Made by a program: the position numbers and the translations under genes
Assembly (NCBI RefSeq): GCF_000149955.1
Contig: NC_030998.1
Location: 248,001 to 312,000, forward strand
Direction of reading: 5' to 3'
Source of the DNA: Fusarium oxysporum f. sp. lycopersici 4287
Lineage: Eukaryota; Ascomycota; Sordariomycetes; Hypocreales; Nectriaceae
DNA: 64,000 bases
Shown: one piece after another, positions 20,801-31,886 of the stretch
Numbering within the stretch: the stretch's first letter is position 1
Layout of the letters: every line of letters begins with the position of its first letter
The notes under the pieces: generated by a model
Seen by the model: only the letters and a program-made list of their open reading frames with translations
Databases searched by the model: none
Told to the model about the DNA's origin: nothing

Positions 20801-22684
20801 GGATCCAGTAGATGTTGTTATTCTATAGTATAACATCTTTGAGGCTAGAGTAGGAACATTTACTGTATATGTACTTAAGATCGAATTACAATAACGTTAG
20901 CAACATATATAAGGCCTAGGACTAATGCTGTGAGCAAGCCCATAGTATCTTTCGGGACTCTGGCGAAGTGAGGCTGCATCTCTTGCATGCTCTCAGATCC
21001 CGACGGCTTCGACGATGAATTCGGGGGATTAGGTCCACTGCCGCCAAGGCTACAGTCATCAGGACCTCGCGAGATTTTAAGCCACGAGTTCTGGCCTCCA
21101 TGGAAGGAATCCACCTTCGCCGCCGATTCGCTCTAGTGATCGGCTTCTTGGGTGAACTCGGAGGTGAAGGGCTAGCTCGCGATGCCATGGTTGGTGCTCA
21201 GGCTTAAGTGAAACGAGGATCGTGAATTGAGTCCGCCGCATACTGGACTTTTTGCCATTTGTGCCAGACGTCGAGTAGAACGAGGCATCTTCCTGGTGCT
21301 CTTGGTGCATGGTTTATAAGTCCTCGACCTGATTGGTCAGATACCAATCCGCGATCTTCCTTCTGGGGCCATGTCCCGGCCACGGATTGATACGAATAGG
21401 TGGCTGTGATGACGTACGATTGAGGTGAAACTTCAGAAACGTTATACTTTGAATGAGTTGAAAGCTGAAGCAAGGCATTTTATATCGCGATTTGCTTCAA
21501 AAGAGGGGGAAAATACTAAGGTATAGGCTCTTGATGAACACAGGCTAGGGCCTTTATTTACCTCCTCTATTTACGCGCCTCTCTTCTCGCTCTTGCATCT
21601 TCCACACCCAGGACAGCACACACATAGCACCTGGATTCCGACCCAGCTTCCAATCTTCACTCACATCATCGATCTTTTCATGTTGGCCTATTCCCACCGC
21701 TCAGCTCGCCGCACTGGTGAAGAACGAGACGGGAAACGATCTGCTGCTCGAGGTCGCGAGATAAGTTCCATCTCTCATGATCTCAAGCTACAATGAGCTT
21801 CATTTACGTTGCGGGACATGCCAATGTCATAAGTTCTCATCCAGAATACAAAGCAAGCTCGCTGAGCGCAAAGATCCGCCACGGGTACCACAAAAGCTGC
21901 ATTTGACGCGCCGCACAGCGAACCATTTTCTTCGAATTAGGCGGAGCACAACTTCAACAATAGCAACTCCTTCTCCGCCAATGAAGCTTCAAGTAACGGA
22001 TATTGCGATGATAACGAGAAGACCACAAGGTCTCTTGCTCCGCGTTCCACCTCGACGCCGAAACCTACCACTTTGCAGTAAACGATCGCGAATCACCTTT
22101 ACGGTTCGATACCCGTCTCCCATGCCCCTACAACCAAACGAAGAAGGGCAAGGCTAAGCCCAAGAACAGCTTATAGGTCAGGGCCGAGAAGGATCTAGCC
22201 ATACCAAGGGGCTGTGATTCTCATCAAGCCGACAATGTTGATGGTGTATGATAAGCCGTTTCGCTCCGGAGTACTTTTTTGTTACTTCGCGTTTGAGAAA
22301 GTGGAATAGGAAATGTTGATGGCGTCTGGGCCGTAGTGCCGTCGGCGAACGGATATACAGGCATTGACAGAATGGTAAATAGTTATATTTTGAAGTCGGA
22401 TAAGTAAGGTGGTACTAAGATATATAGCTATACCTTTTATTTTTAATGGTTTGCCTATTAGGCTGGATGCCTGGATAAGGCGCTTGACGAGACCGCCACA
22501 GATCCTGAGCGGCCCGTGTTTGCCACTTCTGAGGCACGGTCTCTGTCAAAGAGGGTGGTATCGATATTTTGTGTTAGTGACATTATCAAGGCGCGCATAG
22601 CACAGTAGCGGTAACAGCCGACGCGGTCTGCACTATCCTGAATCCTTATCTTCGTACCTAGATAAAGGTACATTCACCAATCCC
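20801..22684. other. Gene-poor region, no confident gene
   Basis: Several short open frames of 60-130 codons occur on both strands (for example 21777-22157 on the plus strand). They are basic, low in complexity and match no family I recognise. The 20875-21310 minus-strand frames are listed separately. Confidence 0.4.
20875..21310 (-). CDS. Possible small tail-anchored protein
   Basis: A frame ending at 20875 encodes a Ser/Pro/Gly-rich stretch and then a single C-terminal hydrophobic segment (GLLTALVLGLIYVANVIVI), as in a tail-anchored protein. There is no ATG start before the hydrophobic segment except late Mets. A spliced first exon from ATG 21310 or 21186 would be needed. No homologue is recognised, and it may not be a gene. 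Confidence 0.2.
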
Positions 22685-24204
22685 TTAGATGATATCATGG
22701 TCACACGGCTTCCCTTCAAAACCAGTGACATCATGCAAATGCAACGAAGCCGTATCTCTAACCCTCTTGATAGACCCAACCGTCGTGTTCGACGGTGTTT
22801 TAGGAATAAGCTTAACACCATCAATAGCAAGCTTGCTCAAAACATGTGCAGCAGCCTTTGCATTGATGTGCAGGGTCTCAGGAACGGGGTTCGTGATGTT
22901 ATCGCAAGCTTGGTGATAGCAAGCATCCTGCTCAAGACCCGTTCCAGTGAAAAGACCACCAACTGGCTTCTTGATGACTTCCCGGAAGGGAACATAATCA
23001 GTTCCACCAGTCAGACCAACGGGTGTAACTTCGATCTTTTCCTTCTCAAAGAACTCTCTGAAGAGATCCTCAATAACTTCGGAGCCTGGAGGTCCACCAG
23101 GACCTACCTTCTCACCGGTTCCGTCGAAAACACCAAAGAAACCACGAGATACCATGTCGAAGTTGAGATAAGCCAAAAGGTCATCCACGTCAGTGGTCTT
23201 CAGGTTGTTCACATAGTAGCGAGATCCGACGAGACCGTTCTCCTCGGCGCCCCACCATCCAAAGCGGATTTTGAGCTTGGTGGAAAAGTGCTGCAGACCC
23301 TTTGCTGTCTCAAGGATGAGTGATGTTCCTGATCCATCGTCATTGATGCCAGGTCCTGCTTGGACTGAGTCGAGATGAGCGCCGAGCATAACGACATTCT
23401 CGCCGTCGCCGCCTTTGGTTTCGGCGAAGACGTTCTGGGTGACGCGCGTTTCGATGGTCTGGATGATCTTGACAAACACCTCGAGCTTCTCACCAGCATC
23501 GAGACGAGCCTTCAGTGCCTGTCCGGGGTCTTGGTCAATAAGACCAGTGGGGACGTACTCCTTTGGGTTAGGTGCAGACAGAGTACCAGCTGTAAGCTTA
23601 GCTTCATCTGAGTTATAAATAACAACGACTTGAGCACCAGCAGCTGCAGCAGGTTTAACCTTGCCTGCGAAAGTAGTACCATCAGGGCAAAGACCACGCT
23701 CGACGAGGACAACCTTCCCTTCAACATCGAGCCCTTCATAGTTTGCCGCATCGCATGCAGCTTCACCTTCAGGACCATGAACAAGCTCAGCTGTTACACC
23801 GTCCTCAGAAGTACTGGGGGTATAAGTCAAAGCGACTGTTCTGAACGTTTCATCATCGACAGTGACCTCGGCAGTGAGAGTTTGGGTGAAGTTGGCAGGA
23901 AAGTCTTGCTTCCATGTCTTGAAGCCCTTTAGCTTTGAGATTTCGTGGTAGATGAAGTCGACTGAGGCGGCGTATCCTGGAAGGCCGAAGGCACGGTTTC
24001 CTCCGTTGGCGTAGGCGATGTCATTGAGTTTCTTCAAGTTGTGCATCAACCTAGAAGTATTAGTGGACGAGGTCTTATGTGAGGTTGCATGGCATACCCC
24101 TTCTCGGTGATGAGCTTTTGAAGCTTCTTTGAGCTCACTGGAGGCTTGGTAGCCTCGGTCAAAGGCGAAAGAGCCAGAAGAGCAGCGGCTGTAGTCAACT
24201 TCAT
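22685..24204 (-). CDS. Secreted M28 aminopeptidase (leucine aminopeptidase 2-like)
   Basis: Exons 24098-24204 and 22685-24050 join to about 490 aa. The ATG at 24204 begins a clear signal peptide (MKLTTAAALLALSPLTEA). A PA domain (roughly residues 125-225, with LVERGLCPDG) is inserted before the zinc peptidase domain. Metal-site motifs are in the usual order: GAHLDSV, INDDGSG, WWGAEENGLVGS, GGTDYVPF and YHQACD. The enzyme should cleave N-terminal residues such as leucine from peptides outside the cell or in the vacuole. Length and layout fit fungal LAP2-type enzymes. A TATA box lies about 57 bp upstream of the start. Confidence 0.92.
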
Positions 24205-24875
24205 GGTGAATGGCTTCACGTCTCATTCAGAGGCAAGACTGGAGAGTAGAAAGCTTTCACCTTTTATACCCAGAAAATGTCCAGAATAAATACTCGACCC
24301 CTCATCAGTCAACACAAGTTCCTGCAATTCTTCAACAAACTTCCATCTTGCGTGATCTGCCCCGCTAATATCTCTATCACGGAGTAATCATCAACCTTTG
24401 GTAACTAGTCCGTGAAGATCAGCCTTGAATCGGGAAGGTCGGTAATTGACGATGCAACATGCCAAGACGACACTAAGAATATGCATAATACCAACTTCCC
24501 GATCTGTATACAGCCTTTATCTCGACCCCGCTGCTGGGTATTTTAAGTGCTTATCAAGAGATGATTTTCTTAATAAATAGCCTGATAGATGGGGCCAAGA
24601 GGTTCTTTTACAGAAGTGCCAAGGGGGATAGAATATTTGTAATGGCTTGTTGTTTCTTGGGGTGATGAGTAAGTGGCTGTGACACACGTACACGAGGGAC
24701 CTTTGTTTCTCTTGGCCAAGTGGAGATGATGTTTATGTAGCATCGAGGTACGTCAGTGGATCTTGGGATAGCGAAAACGACTTTCTCTCGTTTTGCTATT
24801 GCTTCGTAAGCAAAGTAACTACGTCAATCGAATGCATCTCTGTCGAATATTGAATAAGCACCGCCGGCTGACATT
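24205..24875. other. Intergenic region
   Basis: Promoter side of the aminopeptidase (TATA box listed) and 3' flank of the enoyl reductase-like gene. Nothing else is recognisable. Confidence 0.6.
24261..24268 (-). promoter_or_regulatory. TATA box of the M28 aminopeptidase gene
   Basis: On the minus strand the sequence reads TATAAAAG, 57 bp before the start codon at 24204. Confidence 0.5.
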
Positions 24876-26247
24876 CTAAGCGAAGCCTTCAAAGACAAGC
24901 TTTTCACCCGACACAGAGCCCTGGCGGTTTAAATCCATCGCCTTGTCGACTGTAGACGGACTGAGCTGTCCCATAAGACGGACCGGAGATGGCTTGAGAG
25001 TTCCGTTTCCGAGTAATGTCTCTAACTGACCATGAAAATCGGCACTGAGTTTGTGATCATTCATTTTCACCTATCAAGATGTTAGAATAACACCCTCAGG
25101 CAAATTGTTAGCGAATTCAGATGGCACTTACAGGCCAATGCGCCTTGCCTCGATAGCTATGCTCTGTAGGGAAAGCAGTAAAGACAAATACATCCGTGAC
25201 TTTAATATGAGACGGAACGTCTTGGGTGTTTGCCTTGCCTGGGCGAACGGTACATAGCACGCCTTCTGGTTGGCTTATCGATCTAGCCGCAGTCGCTGAG
25301 GAGGTTTCGTTGCCAACTGTATCAAAGACGTGCTGCAGGTTTGGCAGTGCTGATCGAATCTTGGATACAACCTCCTCATCGTTGTAGTCAAAGACATGAG
25401 TTGCGCCAGCTTGTTGCATCTTATCGAAGTTCTGAGGGCTGCAGGTTGTAGCGACTTCGATATTATGAAGCTTGGCGAGCTGAATAGCGAAGTAACCCAC
25501 GGTTGCTATCAGGCTGTTAGTATCTTTCTTTGCATCTATTAATGATCTGAATACATACTGTTGCCTCCCCAGATCAACAAGGAACTTTTGTTTCCTGTAT
25601 TGTTTGGATTGAGTGCAAGGCAGTCATCAGAGAAGAGAGCAAGCCATGCTGTATTAGCAGCCAATGGAACTGAAGAAGCCTCGGCTGGATTAATGTTTTC
25701 GGGTATCTTAAAGGACAGTCGCTCATCAGCGATTGTGTACATCCTGCAAGTTCTGATTAACTTCATCGAAGAATAAATGTCATGCAAAACTCACGAGTAG
25801 GCTCCTAGGCCCTTGATCTCTCCTGCAACACATGAGCTTCCCCTCTATTGACACGTGAAGGCCTTCTCGAACTCACCACCCCAAACAAAGCCAGCAATAT
25901 TGTCGCCAGGCTTCAATTTGGTCACAGTTGAATGGGCATCCACCACTTGACCGGCGAAGTCACAGCCCAGTACTGCGTCATCTCCGAAGGCGTTGACGTC
26001 AAGAGCAAGGCCTTCAACAAATCAGCGACACGAAGTTCGACGGTTGACGGCCGAACTTACGATCAGTTGGATTGAAGGCCGCGTATTCAACCTTTACGTA
26101 AACCTGATGCTCCTTTAGGGGAGGTAGAGTAACAATCCCTTGGGTGAGGCCTTTGCCTTTTTGGAGGATGGCAATTGACTCCATGGCTGATGTCGACTGA
26201 TTGATGTTGAGTTTAGTGAGATAGATTGGGTGTGAATTAGTGGACAT
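24876..26247 (-). CDS. Zinc-type alcohol dehydrogenase/enoyl reductase-like (MDR family)
   Basis: Six exons (26061-26247, 25877-26011, 25795-25822, 25559-25743, 25132-25505, 24876-25070) keep frame throughout and give about 367 aa. A GroES-like N-terminal half (YVKVEYAAFNPTDR, GCDFAGQVV, KPGDNIAGFVWGG) is followed by a Rossmann half (GYFAIQLAKLHNIEVATTC). This is the pattern of fungal MDR proteins related to trans-acting enoyl reductases and the toxD/zinc-binding alcohol dehydrogenase group. It should be an NADPH-dependent reductase of C=C or C=O bonds. Structural zinc Cys clusters are not seen. Translation may start at 26247 or at the Met at 26184, which fits the family better. Neighbouring acetyltransferase and aminotransferase genes hint at a role in small alcohol or acyl metabolism (inference). 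Confidence 0.85.
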
Positions 26248-26298
26248 GATCCATATATAAGTACGCTGAATTATTAATCTAGAGCTAGCAACCCCGCT

Positions 26299-26790
26299 TC
26301 AGAACTTCCATCCAGCGCCCATGACAGCATTATCAATATGCTCCCGTCGATACACGCACTTGAACTGTGCCTCACGTTAACAATGGAAAGGTCTTTCTGG
26401 AATCAGTGTACCTACAGGAATAAATTTGATCTTTTCTAGGTTCCATACTCCGCTTCGAGCATAAATGTCAGTCTTGAGAACAGACATGATGTCTGCTTCA
26501 GATTTGGCGCGGGCAATAATGGCGCTACCGTCAACTGTATTTCCAGCCAAAGTGCCCCCGCCCATTTGGAATAAACCAGAGTCGATATGCCGAAGCATAT
26601 CCTTAATATGTGTTCTAGAAAAGCATTTATATCTTAGACGATTGAAGCATAGCGGCATTGCTTACTCTCGCACTCTCATTCGCGTCTCTAATGAGCCTTC
26701 GATATCGGGAATAAGGACGATCCATTCCATCGCGGGTTCCAATCTCATTTCGTGCGCCATGCTGTCGTGATCTGAGCCACCACGCAGCAT
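26299..26790 (-). CDS. YCII-domain protein
   Basis: Three exons (26666-26790, 26416-26614, 26299-26364) join in frame to about 129 aa. The pattern EWIVLIPDIEGSLETRMRVR, then HIKDML and MGGGTLAG, ends with FKCVYRR. This is the YCII family, an alpha/beta barrel found in small putative enzymes related to muconolactone isomerases. No function is established for most fungal members. The start may be ATG 26790 or ATG 26760. The last intron is inferred from splice signals and because the spliced C-terminus fits the family better than the unspliced read-through. Confidence 0.75.
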
Positions 26791-27204
26791 TTGCATAATT
26801 TCGCTCTATTCATATAACTGCAGCGCCCTATGCCTTGAGTTATGCGCCTTGTCACCTGCGAACATCGGAGAGGACAGGTTGCGTCCAGGCTCACCCCCTC
26901 GACCAAACTGTTTTGCGCCAAGGCTTAGCGTGAGGCGTTCAATTTACGCCTGAAAATACGCCCTTCAGAGTCTCTCCACCTTCAGCCGTAGGTCTACGTT
27001 ATTTGCCCCACAACAACAACTAGCTTCCCGCAGGCAACGAGGACATCGCGAGACACGCTGGGCTTGCATGGCAATACGAAGGAAGTCACTTGGTTCAGGA
27101 GTGCGTATCGCCAGCTTCGCTATTGAGGTTGCATTGAGAGATTAGACTACGAAGTTAGATCAGATGATGGCATGACAAGACAAATTTAAGGACATTCTAA
27201 GTTA
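26791..27204. other. Intergenic region
   Basis: No gene, RNA or repeat recognised. Confidence 0.6.
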
Positions 27205-28626
27205 CTAAAAACTCTCAAGTCGTGTTTTTATCTCTTGAGCAACGTTTTCCACGACAGATTCTGCAACAACACCCCTTTGCCAAGTAATGCTGATAGTGAA
27301 ATCCCCTCCTCTGGTACTAACACAGTTGAATCCTAACGCGGGACCAGCAACAAAACCGCACTGCGTGAAGACCAGTCTGCCAAGCTTGATATCACTCCCT
27401 TCAGGGGGACATATACTCGAAACTGAACCAAGATTCGACAGCTCATACGTATATCGCCTTTGTGCACCGCCTTGGCTTTGACATTCCTGTAGGATATCTT
27501 GGACCTGGTTGAGTTTTGTAGCCATGCTTCCATGCGGAAACTCTTTGACCTTTGTCGCTACTTCGTTGGAGAAACGGCGCGCAAGGTCTATAATATGCTG
27601 CTCCTCGGTGCTAGAGCCGTGCTGGCAGTCTTTGAACTTTTGCAAATCTTCATAAGAGACGTAGCTGGTTAAATAAGAGATATGGTTCACGATTTCTGCG
27701 TCAGAGGCTCTAGTGTGTCGTCGCGCTGAGAAGGGTGTAACAGCTCGAAATCCAGGAACATCTTCTTTGATAGAACAGCCCATTGAAGTACATATGATAG
27801 CGTGGAGGAGCCCGGTGACTGTGACATTGGCCTGCTTGCACTTTTTAAGAAGGACAGAAAACGGTGCCGCTGGAACTGTCACTATACGAACACAAGATTC
27901 GTAATTGACCGTCGGTGTTGCGGATATGGGTCCCCCTCCCCAAACTGGCTCATCAGATTTGTCTGGGGTCGTGCAGGTAGTGCAGCTACACGAGAGGCAG
28001 TCCACTCGCTCTTCGATTGTGGGCGGAGGGTCCTGTAACTCGTTCAATTCCAGAGGCCACTGCGCAGGGACAGGTGTTTTGAGCTTGAGATTGTTCATGA
28101 GAGTGACATGGAAGGCAAGTCCACTTAATCCATCAGCTATAGCGTGGTGTGCAAAGAAGACGATGTCCATCTTTGAGGATGGGCTAGACTTGCAGTTGCC
28201 TGTATGCTTCACAACAACAGCCTTCCAGGCTGGCTTGTTTTGAAGCCAGAGCTCTGAATGACCATTTTCGAGTACTTTTGATAGAACATCATCAGTCATA
28301 TCCCCGGCCTTCCTATCGTTGCCGTTGACATGTTGGCTGTCAATGACCTCCAAAATGTCCTGGCGGTCGAATGTGCGGATCTGCCCGAACAGCGGAATAC
28401 CAGCTTCTTTCTCATCGGAAATGCCATATCGTAGACCGCCATGCTGTTGAATGGTGGCTTGCAGAGCATGCTCGAGTGCATTATCAAGTTCCTTCAACAA
28501 TGAGTCATTTGGGAGCGATATGTTATACGTTGCCGTTACACATGCTGAGCGGTATTGTCCCAAAGTATGCCGGGCCGAATAATATCGTCCCAAAACACCT
28601 AGAGTCACTTGAGCGTGCTTGGCCAT
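27205..28626 (-). CDS. Alcohol acetyltransferase-like protein (AATase family)
   Basis: A single exon of 473 aa from the first ATG at 28626. The N-terminus LGRYYSARHTLGQY and the catalytic HHAIADG near residue 160 identify the BAHD-like/AATase fold that transfers acetyl from acetyl-CoA to an alcohol. The C-terminal part (FTQCGFVAGPALGFNCVS and FTISITWQRG) fits the same family. Yeast members (ATF1/ATF2) make acetate esters such as isoamyl acetate and detoxify sterols. In Fusarium, related proteins acetylate secondary metabolites. The branched-chain aminotransferase immediately upstream makes a fusel-alcohol ester role attractive, but this is inference. Confidence 0.82.
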   Translation of the reverse strand: MAKHAQVTLGVLGRYYSARHTLGQYRSACVTATYNISLPNDSLLKELDNALEHALQATIQQHGGLRYGISDEKEAGIPLFGQIRTFDRQDILEVIDSQHVNGNDRKAGDMTDDVLSKVLENGHSELWLQNKPAWKAVVVKHTGNCKSSPSSKMDIVFFAHHAIADGLSGLAFHVTLMNNLKLKTPVPAQWPLELNELQDPPPTIEERVDCLSCSCTTCTTPDKSDEPVWGGGPISATPTVNYESCVRIVTVPAAPFSVLLKKCKQANVTVTGLLHAIICTSMGCSIKEDVPGFRAVTPFSARRHTRASDAEIVNHISYLTSYVSYEDLQKFKDCQHGSSTEEQHIIDLARRFSNEVATKVKEFPHGSMATKLNQVQDILQECQSQGGAQRRYTYELSNLGSVSSICPPEGSDIKLGRLVFTQCGFVAGPALGFNCVSTRGGDFTISITWQRGVVAESVVENVAQEIKTRLESF

Positions 28627-28873
28627 TCGTAGACGGTAGTTGTAGCTTGACTTCAATATGAGATGCAGAAGAAGAGCAGTGCGAGACTTTAAGGATCTAA
28701 GACCTTCCTAGCCCCACATCGTCTTGAGTTAGACGAGGGATTTTGCGGAACGGAGATAGTCTCCCCAATGGCGACCAAACGTTAAGTCTTTCGGTAGTAC
28801 GATAAACAACGGCACAAGCCCTATGCAATCTAAGTTATACACTCGCTCTAAACGTCATCTATTCTGTGGTTTT

Positions 28874-30174
28874 TTATTCAACAAAAACACCCCATTCATG
28901 ATCTTCAGCTCCGAACATAATATCCTTCAACCAGCTCTTTATCCGCGGGCCAAATGCACTGCCATCGTCTCGCTTCTGCGGCAAGTCGATGTTGACATCA
29001 CTAACCCGAATGGTCGATACGTTCTTGATGAAAAACTACGATGAATTAGTCAACTGCCTCTTAAGCTCGATTGGGATTACTCACAGCAGTGCCAGACACG
29101 AATGCCTCTTGAAGTAGACCATTTCTCCAGGCCTTCTCAATATCTTTAATCGTAAATTTCGCTTCTCTGACCTCGAGCTCCTCGGATAGTCGGCTTTCAA
29201 CCAGATCCAGAACAGACCTTCTGGTGACGCCATCGAGAATGACTCGATCCGTCAATGGAGCCGTTAGCAGAACCGGTTTCGAAGTCTTTTCGTCTCGGAC
29301 GACTGCGAAGAAATTACTGGCCCCAGCCTCAGTGACTTGTCCTTCCTCGCCCAACAACCACAACACCTGATCATAGCCAGCCTGTTGCGCATCGCAATGA
29401 GATGCAAAGCTAGGGCCATAATTCGCACCGACCTTGGCGTAGCCAAAACCACCAGGCCACGCTCTGATCGTGTCATTCTTCGACGTGATAAGACGTAGAT
29501 CCGATCTTGGCTCTACACCTGGAGGAACCTCGGTGGAGAAATCGGGCCAGCATACCATCGTGACCATCAAGGTGGCTTCTTTGGGGACTTGGACACCCAG
29601 TTGGCGCCCAGTTCCGATTAAAGCTGGTCTGATGTACCGAAAGCTGCCGGGCTCTGGCAGCCATCCTATTCACGTTTGTGAGCCAGGTTTCGCAGTGAAT
29701 AATTTGCAGATAGAAACACTAACTTTTCGCATCAACGCGAACCAAGGCTTTGATCAATTCGATGAGCTGTTCGGGATCAAAACCTGGTAGTGAGACTCTC
29801 TCTGCACTCATAACCAAGCGCTTTGCATTTCGATCCGGTCTGAAGAGTCTAACGCGATTATCATAACCGCGGTAAACCTTCATGCCCTCGAAGCACTGAG
29901 TGGCGTAGTGAAGGCAAGATGCAAGAGGCGAAATAGTCAAGTCGCCGAAGGCCTTGATAACCGGGTCTTCCCAGCCGTTCTGTACCGTCCAGCGGCAGGT
30001 GACCATGTGGTCTGTCGCGACATTCTGTTCCCACAACTCAGCGGATCCAGGCTTGGGGACATCTTTCAGCGCTGTTGTCAAGTCAAACTTGAGCTTGGAC
30101 GCATCCAGCTGTCCCTTCACGGAAACTGCAGAGCCATTTGTGCCGTTAAGACGAGTAGAGGTTTGTGCAGACAT
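28874..30174 (-). CDS. Branched-chain amino acid aminotransferase
   Basis: Exons 29724-30174, 29085-29665 and 28874-29035 join to about 397 aa. Fold-type IV PLP aminotransferase motifs are present: CFEGMKVYRG, LFRPDRNAKR, FRYIRPALIGTG, the PLP-lysine region GYAKVGANYGPS, VTEAGASNFF and DGVTRRSVLDL. It interconverts leucine, isoleucine and valine with their 2-oxo acids, using 2-oxoglutarate/glutamate. The N-terminus (MSAQTSTRLNGTNGSA) does not look like a strong mitochondrial presequence, so a cytosolic form is more likely. It is divergent from the C2H2 factor gene, with 282 bp between start codons. Confidence 0.92.
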
Positions 30175-30456
30175 GGTGAAAATGATGAGAATGCGTAAGA
30201 CATAGATACCTACTCCTTTCTGCCTACTGTGATGCGGATGATAAATACCCAATACAATGCACCCTATCTCGGTTGTTGGCATAACCCTTTCGTGTCCAGT
30301 AGCTCCCTTCACTTGCAGAAGTGGGTCATCTTGAAGGGCGTAAGCTAATTTTGCGCCCTGTGACAACGCCTGCGATAAACTCGGTTGCCACCTCCGATAT
30401 GCCGATCCCCTCCTCACGCCTTGACCCAAACTCTCGTTGTGCAAATTGAATTAGAC
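30175..30456. promoter_or_regulatory. Divergent promoter region of aminotransferase and C2H2 factor
   Basis: The 282 bp between the two start codons must hold both promoters. No specific operator was identified. Confidence 0.4.
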
Positions 30457-31809
30457 ATGAGCGCGTCAGGCTCGCCACGAGGCGATACGTTACTTGACGA
30501 GGACGACTGGCTCTCGTGGCTACACCATCATGACGAGGTCCTAGACAGTAATCCCCGGTTCAATAGCGGGACGGTGAATACAGAAGCCGATGTGACCGAC
30601 GACGGCCCGTCCCGGACAGGGTTGCACCACCTATCAATCGAAACTTTGGAATCCATAGATTGCACAGCTTCTGGGGATCTCCCATCCAGTGACACTTTGG
30701 CTGAAGATGTCTCATGGCTATCGTCTAGCGGATACTATGGTGCACCATCAGATTCCTCGGTGGGCTCTGTGGAATCACTGACTTCACCAATTGCATCGGC
30801 TTCTCGACTGAGACGAAGAAGGAGGCAGACACGCCAGAATATCAACACCACAAGAGAAAGGGAGACAACCAAGCGACGATACCAGTGCACCTTTTGCACG
30901 GATGCCTTCAAAACAAAGCATGACTGGCAAAGACATGAGACAACCATGCACTTGACTCTTGAGCAATGGAAGTCAGTCGAGTTCCAGCTATTTCTGGTCT
31001 GCAGATACTAATATAGATACAGATGCTCAAGATATGGCCTAACAATACAGCAACCAGATGGCAATTCGTACTGCATCTTCTGCAACTGTCCCAATCCCTC
31101 GACAGAACATCCAGAGCTTCATAACTACTCAGCCTGTGCTGCCCAACCAGAATCCGCACGACTATTCCACCGCAAGGATCACTTGCGGCAACATCTGCGA
31201 CTCTTCCATCAAGGCTGCAACTTCAACGACTCCATGAAAAGCTGGCTTTCGTCAATAGATGATGTGAGATCCAGATGCGGATTTTGTGATGCTCAACTGG
31301 GCACTTGGACCGAGAGACAGAAGCATCTTGCTTTACACTTTCGCGCAGGTGCAGACATGAGAGAATGGAAAGGTGACCGCGGTTTCGACCAACAGATTGA
31401 AGAACTCGTGGAGAACGATATGCCCGCCTTCTTGATTGGCGATCAGCGCCGAACCATGGAGCCATTCTCTGCCTCGCGGGTAGATCATCGTGTCGATACG
31501 TATGCTCTGAGCCCATTTAACACGAATGAAGCGAGCCCAGGGCAAAGCTTGAAAGAGTCAGAGGTTCCTCATTCTCACCAGGAAGTACAGAGGCTGTTGT
31601 TACAGTATGTATCTACTGAGATTTCGCAAGGCCATGTACCGTCAGATCGCCAGATTCAAAAAAAGATGAGTGAGATCATCTACGGGCCCGATAATTCGTG
31701 GGATTCTACCTGGGCTGATAACCCTCAGTGGATGGATATGTTTCGGAAGAAGGCTGGATTGATTAGTTTACCTCTGAGTGGAGGGAAGAATGCATTCATT
31801 GGGTTCTAG
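30457..31809 (+). CDS. C2H2 zinc-finger protein, putative transcription factor
   Basis: Exons 30457-30971 and 31023-31809 give about 433 aa. An acidic, Ser/Asp-rich N-terminal third is followed by a basic stretch (LRRRRRQTRQ). The zinc fingers are CTFCTDAFKTKHDWQRHETTMH, a Cys-rich IFCNCP region leading to FHRKDHLRQHLRLFH, and CGFCDAQLGTWTERQKHLALHF. This is a common fungal C2H2 architecture, probably nuclear. It lies between the aminotransferase (divergent) and the anaerobic ribonucleotide reductase gene (convergent), so local regulation of either is possible but unproven. Confidence 0.85.
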
Positions 31810-31886
31810 GTTGGACATTTCTACCATTCATCGACATTACTACTCATACAAGAACAAACTCTGATGAAAAAGATAAAGTATCCCAA

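Noticed and set aside
21777..22157. 126-codon plus-strand frame
   Set aside because: Basic, low-complexity translation with no motif, start context or splice support. Left as part of the gene-poor region.
28627..28656. Extension of the acetyltransferase from a TTG codon
   Set aside because: The first ATG at 28626 gives a normal family N-terminus.
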